Shown: in pieces, positions 57,569-64,000 of the stretch
Numbering within the stretch: the first letter of the stretch is position 1
How the letters are laid out: the number at the start of each line of letters is the position of its first letter
NCBI RefSeq assembly: GCF_003751445.1
Contig: NZ_RJUU01000001.1
Span: forward strand, 3,911,001 to 3,975,000
Source of the DNA: Streptomyces sp. 840.1
GTDB taxonomy: Bacteria; Actinomycetota; Actinomycetes; Streptomycetales; Streptomycetaceae
Reading direction: 5' to 3'
DNA length: 64,000 nucleotides
Notes under the pieces: generated by a model
What the model was told of the DNA's origin: nothing
Databases searched by the model: none
The model's input: only the letters and a program-made list of their open reading frames with translations
Program-made: the position numbers and the translations under genes

Positions 57569-58195
57569 ATGGACCTCACCCACGCTGAAACCACAGCCGC
57601 CACCACGGACACCGCCGACGCCCCGCTGAAGGTCGCGGTCATTCTCGCCAGCAACCGCGAGGGCCGCTTCGCACCCGTCGTCGCCCGCTGGTTCCTCTCC
57701 CACGCCGACGAGCACCCGGATGTCGTGACCGACCTGGTCGATGTCGCCGAGGCCGACCTCCCGACCGTGCACTCGTACCGCCCCGAACCCGGGGTGCGGG
57801 ACCGACTGGCCGATGTCGCGGGCCGGTTGGCCTCCGCCGACGCCTTCGTGGTCGTCACCCCCGAGTACAACCACTCCTACCCGGCCCCGCTCAAGAACCT
57901 CATCGACTGGCACCGCGCCGAGTGGCAGGCAAAGCCCGTCGCCTTCGTCTCCTACGGCGGTGTCTCCGGCGGCCTGCGCGCGGTCGAACACCTGCGGCAG
58001 GTCTTCGCCGAACTGCACGCCGTCTCGATCCGCGACTCCGTCTCCTTCCACAACGCCGGCGCGCTGTTCGACGACGAGGGCAACCACCGCGACCCGGCCG
58101 ATGCCGATGCCGCCGTGAAGTCCCAGCTCGACCAGCTGGTCTGGTGGGGCCGGGCACTGCGGGACGCGAAAGAGGTTCGGCCGTACGGCAGCTGA
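57569..58195 (+). CDS. NADPH-dependent FMN reductase family protein
   Basis: The 208-residue flavodoxin-like oxidoreductase has VAVILASNREGRFAPVVARW (FMN loop), VVVTPEYNHSYPAPLKNLID and VSYGGVSGGLRAVEHLRQVF. It reduces FMN or quinones with NADPH. The ATG lies right where the SoxR-type promoter would begin transcription, so the message may be leaderless. SoxR controls a similar gene in S. coelicolor in response to redox-active compounds. The SoxR gene itself is not in this window. Confidence 0.9.
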   Translation: MDLTHAETTAATTDTADAPLKVAVILASNREGRFAPVVARWFLSHADEHPDVVTDLVDVAEADLPTVHSYRPEPGVRDRLADVAGRLASADAFVVVTPEYNHSYPAPLKNLIDWHRAEWQAKPVAFVSYGGVSGGLRAVEHLRQVFAELHAVSIRDSVSFHNAGALFDDEGNHRDPADADAAVKSQLDQLVWWGRALRDAKEVRPYGS

Positions 58196-58264
58196 CCGGG
58201 CGCCGTACGGCCCCGTACCCGACAATTGGGGGCAGGACCGCCGCCGAACCCGAGGAGACCGAAG

Positions 58265-58609
58265 GTGACTTCGCCCGCATGGCTGACCGTTCTGACCACG
58301 ACGGACAGTGAGGAGAAGGCCCGGCTGCTGGCGCAGGGCGTGGTGGAGGCACGGCTCGCCGCCTGCGTGCAGATCTCCGCACCCGTCATCTCGGTCTACC
58401 GGTGGGAGAACGCCATCGAGACCACCGAGGAGTGGCAGCTGCTCCTCAAGACGACCGCTGAGCGCTACGACGAACTGGAGGCCCATCTCCAGGAGGCGCA
58501 CGACTACGACACCCCGGAGATCATCGCGATCCCCGTGGTGCGGGGCAGCGCCGGCTACCTCGGCTGGGTGTCGGCGGAGACGGCGCCGTTCACCTCGGGC
58601 GCCTCCTGA
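58265..58609 (+). CDS. cutA: Divalent cation tolerance protein CutA
   Basis: The 114-residue protein has the CutA1 trimer fold, with WLTVLTTTDSEEKARLLAQG at the start, RLAACVQI with a conserved Cys, and YDTPEIIAIPV near the end. CutA1 is linked to copper and divalent metal tolerance, but the mechanism is unclear. The GTG at 58265 follows GAGGAG. It is separated from the FMN reductase gene by 69 bases and faces the convergent SanA/YdcF-like gene. Confidence 0.92.
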   Translation: MTSPAWLTVLTTTDSEEKARLLAQGVVEARLAACVQISAPVISVYRWENAIETTEEWQLLLKTTAERYDELEAHLQEAHDYDTPEIIAIPVVRGSAGYLGWVSAETAPFTSGAS

Positions 58610-58630
58610 GGGGGCCGGGGCCGGGCGGGT

Positions 58631-59377
58631 TCACCGGGGGTCCGCCGCGAGGGCCGTCTCCACTCCCGGCTCCCGGGGGCCCAGGAAGTGCGGGTCGGGC
58701 TTGAACAGCGCGTCCAGGGCCGCCTTCCCCGCCGCGGCGATCTCGCGCGTCCCGCCGTAGTACCAGGTCGCGTCGTGCTTGGCGTCGACCCCGACGCCGT
58801 ACGCGTCGATGCCCGCCGCCCGGCACAGCGCGATCGCCCGCCGGACATGAAAGCCCTGGGTCACCAGCAGGGCCCGGTCCACCCCGAAGATCTTCTTGGC
58901 CCGGACGCAGGAGTCCCAGGTGTCGAAGCCGGCGAAGTCGCTGACGATCCTGCTGTCCGGGACCCCGTGCCGGACCAGGAACGTGCGCATCGCGTCCGGC
59001 TCGTCGTACTCCTCCCGGCTGTTGTCACCGGTCACCAGGACGACCTTCACCTTCTTGTCCCGGTAAAGACCGGCGGCGGTCCGCAGCCGGTTCGCGAGGT
59101 ACGGGGACGGCTTCCCGTCCCACAGCCCCGCCCCGAACACCACGGCGACCTGCCGTGCGGGCGCGTCCGCCGCCGTCCTGACCCGGGCGTCCGCGACCGA
59201 GTGCATCCAGGTGGCGGGCGCCAGGCCCAGTACGCAGGCGACCATCACCCCCTGCACCGCCCGGCGCCGCCCCTGCGGGGTCCGCGGCAGCCGGGGCCGC
59301 AGCCGGGCGGCCGCCCTCCCGGGCAGGGCCCGGCCCCGGCCGTCCGCCTCTGCGTTTCGTCGTCGTCCCAGCCGCAT
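58631..59377 (-). CDS. SanA/YdcF/ElyC-like DUF218 protein
   Basis: The 248-residue protein has an N-terminal arginine-rich tail, one membrane segment (about 45-65) and an outside DUF218 domain with VVFGAGLWDGKPSPYLANRL, LVTGDNSREEYDEPDAM and LLVTQGFHVRRAIALCR. Relatives affect envelope permeability and vancomycin sensitivity or lipid carrier handling in other bacteria. I chose the start at 59377. The gene lies between cutA (convergent) and the HAD gene (divergent). The exact role here is unknown. Confidence 0.82.
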   Translation of the reverse strand: MRLGRRRNAEADGRGRALPGRAAARLRPRLPRTPQGRRRAVQGVMVACVLGLAPATWMHSVADARVRTAADAPARQVAVVFGAGLWDGKPSPYLANRLRTAAGLYRDKKVKVVLVTGDNSREEYDEPDAMRTFLVRHGVPDSRIVSDFAGFDTWDSCVRAKKIFGVDRALLVTQGFHVRRAIALCRAAGIDAYGVGVDAKHDATWYYGGTREIAAAGKAALDALFKPDPHFLGPREPGVETALAADPR

Positions 59378-59502
59378 GGGAGCGCCCCCGTTCCTGTCTG
59401 TCCTGTGCTGTGCCTGGCCCGTCCCGCAAAACCGTCCCCTGTGACTTGACGACAGAACGGCCCGAAGGGTTCTCCGCGCCGGGCCGTCGGTAGCATCGGC
59501 CG

Positions 59503-60282
59503 ATGCTGCTCCCACGGCTCATCGCGTCAGATCTCGACGGCACCCTGCTGCGCAACGACGGCACGCTCTCGGCCCGTACGCTGCGCGCCCTGCGCGCGGC
59601 CGAGGGCGCCGGTGCGGAGATCGTCATAGTCACCGCCCGCCCGCCCAGGTTCGTCGACCGGCTCGCGGCCGCCACCGGACTCGTCGGCACGGCGGTCTGC
59701 AGCAACGGCGCCCTCGTGTACGACATCGCCACGCGCACCGTCGTCTCCTCCCGCCCGCTGCCCCTGATCACCGCCCGGCGGGTGGCCACCGCACTGGCCG
59801 CCGCGGTGCCCGAGCTGGGCTTCGCCCTGGAGACCGGCAACCAAGTGCTGTACGAACCGGCCTACCGGATGCGGTTCTCCGAGGAGGAGGGCGCCGAACT
59901 CCCCGTACCGTCCCTCGCCGACCTGTGGCTGACCGAGGCCCCGGTCACCAAGCTGCTCGCCTGGTCGGACCGGCTCGACGCGGACACGCTGCTGGCGGCG
60001 GCCCTGCCGGGCGCGGGCGACGAGGTACAGCTCACGCACTCGGGCGGGCGCGGGCTGCTGGAGATCAGTGCGCCGGGCGTCACCAAGGCAGGCACCCTGG
60101 CGCTGCTGTGCGCGGGGCGGGGCATCGAAGCGGCCGAGGTCATCGCCTTCGGGGACATGCCCAACGACCTGACCGTCCTCGACTGGGCCGGCACCGGCTA
60201 CGCCATGGCCAACGCGCACCCGGCCGTGCTGGCCGCCGTACCGGTGCACACGGTCAGCAACGAGGACGACGGCGTCGCCTAA
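59503..60282 (+). CDS. HAD superfamily phosphatase (Cof type)
   Basis: The 259-residue protein has the HAD motif SDLDGTLL (residues 9-16), the second motif region IVTARPPRF, Lys near residue 197 and the final FGDMPNDLTVLDWAG with its Asp pair. It is probably a phosphatase for sugar phosphates or nucleotides. The frame ends at TAA (60280-60282), right after NEDDGVA. The next codons read VIERLLAEAQ in the same frame and stay open to TGA at 60472-60474. The stop may therefore be a recent C-to-T change. The core is complete. Confidence 0.87.
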   Translation: MLLPRLIASDLDGTLLRNDGTLSARTLRALRAAEGAGAEIVIVTARPPRFVDRLAAATGLVGTAVCSNGALVYDIATRTVVSSRPLPLITARRVATALAAAVPELGFALETGNQVLYEPAYRMRFSEEEGAELPVPSLADLWLTEAPVTKLLAWSDRLDADTLLAAALPGAGDEVQLTHSGGRGLLEISAPGVTKAGTLALLCAGRGIEAAEVIAFGDMPNDLTVLDWAGTGYAMANAHPAVLAAVPVHTVSNEDDGVA

Positions 60283-60301
60283 GTCATCGAACGCCTCCTC
60301 G

Positions 60302-60354
60302 CCGAAGCCCAGGCCCAGGCCGAAGCCGAAGCCGAGGCCGAAGCCCAGGCCGGT
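60302..60354 (+). repeat. Ala/Glu/Gln-coding short repeat after the HAD stop
   Basis: Repeats of GAAGCC, GAGGCC and CAGGCC fill the region just after the HAD stop. Read in the HAD frame they encode alternating Glu/Gln and Ala. The array is probably prone to slippage. It is outside the present HAD coding frame but inside its possible former extension. Confidence 0.6.
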
Positions 60355-60470
60355 GCCGCGCCCTCGGCCGATCCCGTCCGACAGCACCCCGGGCCGTGCC
60401 GTGAGGCGCCGGAAAACACCTGTGACCGGCCCGCAACGACGCGGCAACGTGCGCCCGGCACCATCGGTCC

Positions 60471-61427
60471 ATGACGGAGCCGGCACCGGAACGCCCGCAG
60501 GAATCCCTGCCCCTCGACAGCACGGCGCAACTGCTGAGCCGTATCACCGCGCAGCTCGACAGCCAGCTCGGCCTGGTCTCCCTGAACGGAACCCGACGCC
60601 CCATGCACCGCACCCGGCACCGGCCCGCACCGGGCCGAGCCCGCGCATCGGTCCCCGCCACCGCCGCCCCCGCTCCCGCCCTCGTCGCCGTCGCGCACGG
60701 CAGCCGGGACCCGAGGGCGCTGCACACCGTGACGCGGCTGCTCGACCGGGTGCGGGAGCTGCGGCCGGGGCTCGACGTCCGGCTCGGGCACATCGAGCTG
60801 AACGCACCCCTCCTGCCGGCGACCCTGCACGCGCTGGGCGACGGCGAGGCGGTCCTGGTGCCGCTGCTGCTGGGCCGCGGGTACCACGTAAAGCAGGACA
60901 TCCCGGAAGCCGTCGCCGGTGCCCCGGCCCTGCGCGCCCTGATCGCCGCGCCGCTCGGGCCGCACCCGTTGCTGGTCGAGGCGCTGCACGGACGGCTCGC
61001 CGAGGCCGGGTGGCGGCCCGAGGACGACGGGAGCCGCAGCAGCGCGGTGGTCCTGGCCGCCGCCGGTTCGCGCGATCCCGAATCGGCCGCCGACACCCGC
61101 CGCACCGCGCACCTGCTCAGCGAACGGCTCGGCGGGGTGCCGGTCGTTCCCGCGTACGCCTCCGCCGCGACGCCCACCGTCCCGGCCGCCTTGCGCGCGC
61201 TGGCCGCCCGGGGCCGCCGACGGGTCGCCGTCGCCTCGTACTTCACCGCCCCCGGGCGCTTCGCCTCGGCCGCGTCCGGGGCCGCGCCGTGGATCGCCGC
61301 CGCCCCGCTCGGCGCGCATCCGGCGATGGCGCGGCTGCTGCTGCACCGCTACGACCAGGTACGGGCGGCCGCCGGTGTCCCGGCACCCGAAACTCAGATG
61401 AACACACAATTCCTGGCATCCGCCTGA
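60471..61427 (+). CDS. CbiX-type chelatase (sirohydrochlorin chelatase-like)
   Basis: The 318-residue protein has two CbiX-type halves. The first has LVAVAHGSRDPRALHT (likely metal-site His, residue about 75) and LGHIELNAP. The second, about residue 190, reads VLAAAGSRDPE, where the His is replaced by Ala. It probably inserts Fe or Co into sirohydrochlorin for siroheme or cobalamin. The N-terminal 60 residues are a polar extension. The ATG shares bases with a TGA that would end the extended HAD frame. Siroheme is needed by the nearby NirB. Confidence 0.8.
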   Translation: MTEPAPERPQESLPLDSTAQLLSRITAQLDSQLGLVSLNGTRRPMHRTRHRPAPGRARASVPATAAPAPALVAVAHGSRDPRALHTVTRLLDRVRELRPGLDVRLGHIELNAPLLPATLHALGDGEAVLVPLLLGRGYHVKQDIPEAVAGAPALRALIAAPLGPHPLLVEALHGRLAEAGWRPEDDGSRSSAVVLAAAGSRDPESAADTRRTAHLLSERLGGVPVVPAYASAATPTVPAALRALAARGRRRVAVASYFTAPGRFASAASGAAPWIAAAPLGAHPAMARLLLHRYDQVRAAAGVPAPETQMNTQFLASA

Positions 61428-61463
61428 GCACACTTGTCGGCGCGGCCGATTAATGTCGACCCC

Positions 61464-62816
61464 ATGGACGGCACGCACGGCACGCACCACCGGCACGGCA
61501 CGGACCACTCGCCAGGATCGGACCCGGCACCTGAGGGCGCCGCACCCTACGGCGCCGCCGACGCCGAGCGCTGGGACACCGAGGCGGACAAGAGGCCCGG
61601 CCGCACCGCCTTCCAGCGCGACCGCGCCCGGGTGCTCCACTCCGCCGCGCTGCGCAGGCTCGCCGGGAAGACCCAGGTGGTCACCCCCGGCACCCGCAGC
61701 TACGCCTGGGACGCCAGCCCCCGCACCCGGCTCACCCACTCCCTGGAGTGCGCCCAGGTGGGCCGCGAGCTCGGCGCCGCACTCGGCTGCGACCCGGACC
61801 TGGTCGAGACGGCCTGCCTCTCCCACGATATGGGCCACCCGCCCTTCGGCCACAACGGCGAGCAGGCGCTCAACGACTTCGCCTCCGACTGCGGCGGATT
61901 CGAGGGGAACGCCCAGTCGCTGCGCCTGCTGACCCGGCTCGAACCGAAGCGGTTCGTACCCGATCCCCGTACCGGCGAGCTGGTCAGCGTCGGGCTCAAC
62001 CTGACCCGCGCCGCCCTCGACGCCGCCACCAAGTACCCCTGGCCCCGGGGCGCGCACCCGACCGACCCCGGCTCACCGAAATTCGGGGTCTACGAGGACG
62101 ACGTGCCGGTCTTCGACTGGTTCCGCAAGGGCGCGCCGCAGGACCGCAAGTGCTTCGAGGCCCAGGTGATGGACTGGTCCGACGACGTGGCGTACTCCGT
62201 CCACGACTTCGAGGACGGCCTGCACGCCGGGCACATCGACCCCAACTGCCTGGACGCCGAGCCGGAGCGGCAGGAGATCTGGCAGGTCGCCATCGGACGG
62301 TACGTCCCGGCGGACACCGACCCGCAGGAGCTGTCCGACGCCCTGGACCGGCTCATGGGCCAGGACTGGTGGCCGCACGGCTACGACGGTTCGGCCGTCG
62401 CCCAGGCCCGGCTGAAGGACGCCACGAGCCAGCTGATCGGCCGCTTCTGCCTCGCCGCCGAGACCGGCACCCGCAAGGCGTACGGCACCGGCCGGCTCGG
62501 CAGGTACGGCGCCGAGCTCGTCGTGCCCCGTGAGGCCCGCAACGAATGCGCGGTGCTCAAGGCGGTCGCCGACCGCTACGTCATGCAGCGCGCCGAGCAG
62601 GAGGCGATCCGGGCCGGCCAGCGCATCGTCATCGCGGAACTGGCCGCGGCCCTGACCGCCCGTGCGCCCGAGGGGCTGGAGCCGCAGCTGCGGGCGCTGT
62701 ACGAGGCCGCGCCCGACGACCGGTCCCGCAAGCGCGTCCTGGTCGACCAGATCGCCGCCCTGACCGACGCTTCCGCCCGTACCCTGCACCACTCGCTCAC
62801 CGCGCCCGGCCGATGA
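61464..62816 (+). CDS. dgt: dNTP triphosphohydrolase (dGTPase)
   Basis: The 450-residue HD-domain enzyme breaks down dGTP and other dNTPs. It has an N-terminal [21 protein letters not shown] (actinobacterial dgt type), then the HD region with [15 protein letters not shown] and [16 protein letters not shown], and a helical C-terminal part. The ATG at 61464 is chosen; the upstream His-rich extension is not conserved. A TTAATG motif before the start could be a -10. The gene is 36 bases after the chelatase gene. Confidence 0.93.
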   Translation: MDGTHGTHHRHGTDHSPGSDPAPEGAAPYGAADAERWDTEADKRPGRTAFQRDRARVLHSAALRRLAGKTQVVTPGTRSYAWDASPRTRLTHSLECAQVGRELGAALGCDPDLVETACLSHDMGHPPFGHNGEQALNDFASDCGGFEGNAQSLRLLTRLEPKRFVPDPRTGELVSVGLNLTRAALDAATKYPWPRGAHPTDPGSPKFGVYEDDVPVFDWFRKGAPQDRKCFEAQVMDWSDDVAYSVHDFEDGLHAGHIDPNCLDAEPERQEIWQVAIGRYVPADTDPQELSDALDRLMGQDWWPHGYDGSAVAQARLKDATSQLIGRFCLAAETGTRKAYGTGRLGRYGAELVVPREARNECAVLKAVADRYVMQRAEQEAIRAGQRIVIAELAAALTARAPEGLEPQLRALYEAAPDDRSRKRVLVDQIAALTDASARTLHHSLTAPGR

Positions 62817-63060
62817 CCCCGCACCGCACCCCTCCCGCGCGGCTGCGCCGCCGACGATGCGACAGATGGTGTGCTGGGGTGGACGTACCGCGTGGTCCCA
62901 CCGCGTGCCCGCCACCCTTTCCCCGTGGCGCGGCACCGGTCCGCGGACCGGCCCACGACCACTGGGCGTGACCTGATCGGGTCACACCCTCTTTCGCCAT
63001 CACGCTGCGTGCGGGACGCTCGCAGTTGGCGCCGCGCAGCAAGCACCGAGGAGGCATCAA
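62817..63060. other. Intergenic region before the FAD oxidoreductase
   Basis: This 244-base stretch has no gene. A GTGACC-N6-GGTCAC dyad at 62968-62985 could be an operator for the downstream oxidoreductase. GAGGAGG at 63047-63053 is its ribosome binding site. Confidence 0.4.
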
Positions 63061-64000
63061 GTGGTCGACGCACATCGGACGTTCGTCATTGTCGGCGGAG
63101 GACTGGCCGGAGCGAAGGCGGCGGAGACGCTCCGCTCGGCGGGATTCAGCGGCCGGGTCATCCTGATCGGTGATGAGCGCGACCATCCTTACGAACGCCC
63201 GCCCCTGTCCAAGGGGTACCTGGCCGGCAAGGAGGAACGCGACAGCGTCTTCGTCCACGAGACGGCCTGGTACGCGGGGGCCGACATCGAGCTCCACCTC
63301 GGCCAGCCCGTCACCGTACTGAACCGTGACGCCCGCTCCGTGGAGCTCGGTGACGGCACCGTCATCCACTACGACAAGCTGCTCCTGGCCACCGGCGCCG
63401 AACCGCGCCGCCTCGACATCCCGGGCACCGGCCTGGCCGGCGTCCACCACCTGCGCCGCCTCGCCCACTCCGACCGGCTGCGCAACGTGCTGGCCGCGCT
63501 CGGCCGCGACAACGGCCACCTGGTGATCGCCGGGGCCGGCTGGATCGGCCTGGAGGTCGCGGCCGCGGCCCGCGGATACGGCGCCGAGGTCACCGTCGTC
63601 GAACCGGAGGCGACCCCGCTGCACCGGGTCATCGGCCCCGAGCTCGGCCAGATCTTCACCGACCTGCACAGCGACCACGGCGTCCGCTTCCACTTCGGCG
63701 GCAGCCTCACCGAGATCGTCGGCCAGGACGGCATGGTCCTCGCGGTCCGCACCGACGACGGCGAGGAGCACCCCGCCCACGACGTCCTCGCCGCGATCGG
63801 GGCCGCCCCGCGCTCCGCCCTCGCCGAGGCGGCCGGCCTCGACATCGCCCCCCGCGCCCAGGGCGGCGGCATCGCCGTGGACGCCTCGCTGCGCACCAGC
63901 GACCCGCACATCTACGCAGCCGGTGACGTCGCCAACGTCGCGCATCCGGTGCTCGGCACCCGGCTGCGGGTGGAGCACTGGGCCAACGCGCTGAACGGCG
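63061..64000 (+). CDS. FAD-dependent oxidoreductase (partial, cut by window end)
   Basis: The first 313 codons of a flavin-dependent reductase are visible. They show the FAD Rossmann motif VIVGGGLAGAKAAETL (about residues 8-23), ERPPLSKGYLAGKEE, the NAD motif GAGWIGLEVAAAA (about 158-170) and the second FAD motif IYAAGDVAN (about 281-289). This is the layout of ferredoxin or rubredoxin reductases that serve cytochrome P450 and dioxygenases. The GTG follows GAGGAGG. The C-terminal dimerisation domain is beyond the window. Confidence 0.9.
   Translation, partial: MVDAHRTFVIVGGGLAGAKAAETLRSAGFSGRVILIGDERDHPYERPPLSKGYLAGKEERDSVFVHETAWYAGADIELHLGQPVTVLNRDARSVELGDGTVIHYDKLLLATGAEPRRLDIPGTGLAGVHHLRRLAHSDRLRNVLAALGRDNGHLVIAGAGWIGLEVAAAARGYGAEVTVVEPEATPLHRVIGPELGQIFTDLHSDHGVRFHFGGSLTEIVGQDGMVLAVRTDDGEEHPAHDVLAAIGAAPRSALAEAAGLDIAPRAQGGGIAVDASLRTSDPHIYAAGDVANVAHPVLGTRLRVEHWANALNG

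Overview
The window is about 72% GC, with frequent GTG starts, strong GGAGG-type ribosome binding sites, little intergenic space and gene content typical of the Streptomyces chromosome core. Many neighbours (tricorn protease, PhoH-YbeY-CBS-Era, leuA, RecO-UppS, Zur-ZnuBCA, GlyS, DusB, PPDK, NirBD) sit together in known Streptomyces genomes. No rRNA, tRNA, CRISPR array, prophage or insertion sequence was seen. The right end cuts an FAD oxidoreductase gene.

Layout. 1-7.3 kb: rsmE, a lipoprotein, a tricorn-like protease, a HIT protein, RNase Z and adenosine deaminase. 7.2-16.3 kb: an MFS exporter, a PfkB kinase, the phoH-ybeY-CBS-MmcQ run, a divergent MFS/HTH pair and a deaminase-like protein. 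16.3-23.6 kb: a WxL-domain protein with its DUF916 partner, era, a protealysin-type M4 protease with an emfourin-type inhibitor, and leuA behind a leader peptide and attenuator. 23.6-30.4 kb: a TerB-like protein, an MMPL transporter, a two-component system whose kinase is frameshifted, recO and uppS. 30.4-35.5 kb: the zur-znuBCA zinc locus with two Zur boxes, then glyS. 35.5-42 kb: a TetR/aldo-keto reductase pair with an operator, a second MFS/HTH divergent pair and a third MFS exporter. 42-49 kb: dusB, ppdK, an ArsR-type regulator and a VOC protein, with several tandem repeats. 49-54 kb: an SDR, nirBD and a divergent TSUP transporter around a GlnR-like box. 54-64 kb: a sortase and a likely substrate, DUF5990, a class IV aminotransferase, a SoxR-box FMN reductase, cutA, a SanA/YdcF-like protein, a HAD hydrolase, a sirohydrochlorin chelatase-like protein, dgt and the partial oxidoreductase.

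How it works together. Three regulators sit beside recognisable targets: Zur with znuA boxes, TetR with the aldo-keto reductase operator, and the HTH/MFS pairs. GlnR and SoxR sites point to regulators encoded elsewhere. Nitrite reductase needs siroheme, which fits the chelatase-like gene about 8 kb away. The least understood parts are two surface systems: WxL plus DUF916, and a class E/F-like sortase with a membrane-tailed protein that has no LPXTG. Also notable are a one-base deletion in the sensor kinase, a decayed copy of the end of era, and a stop codon in a HAD gene whose frame otherwise runs into the next start.
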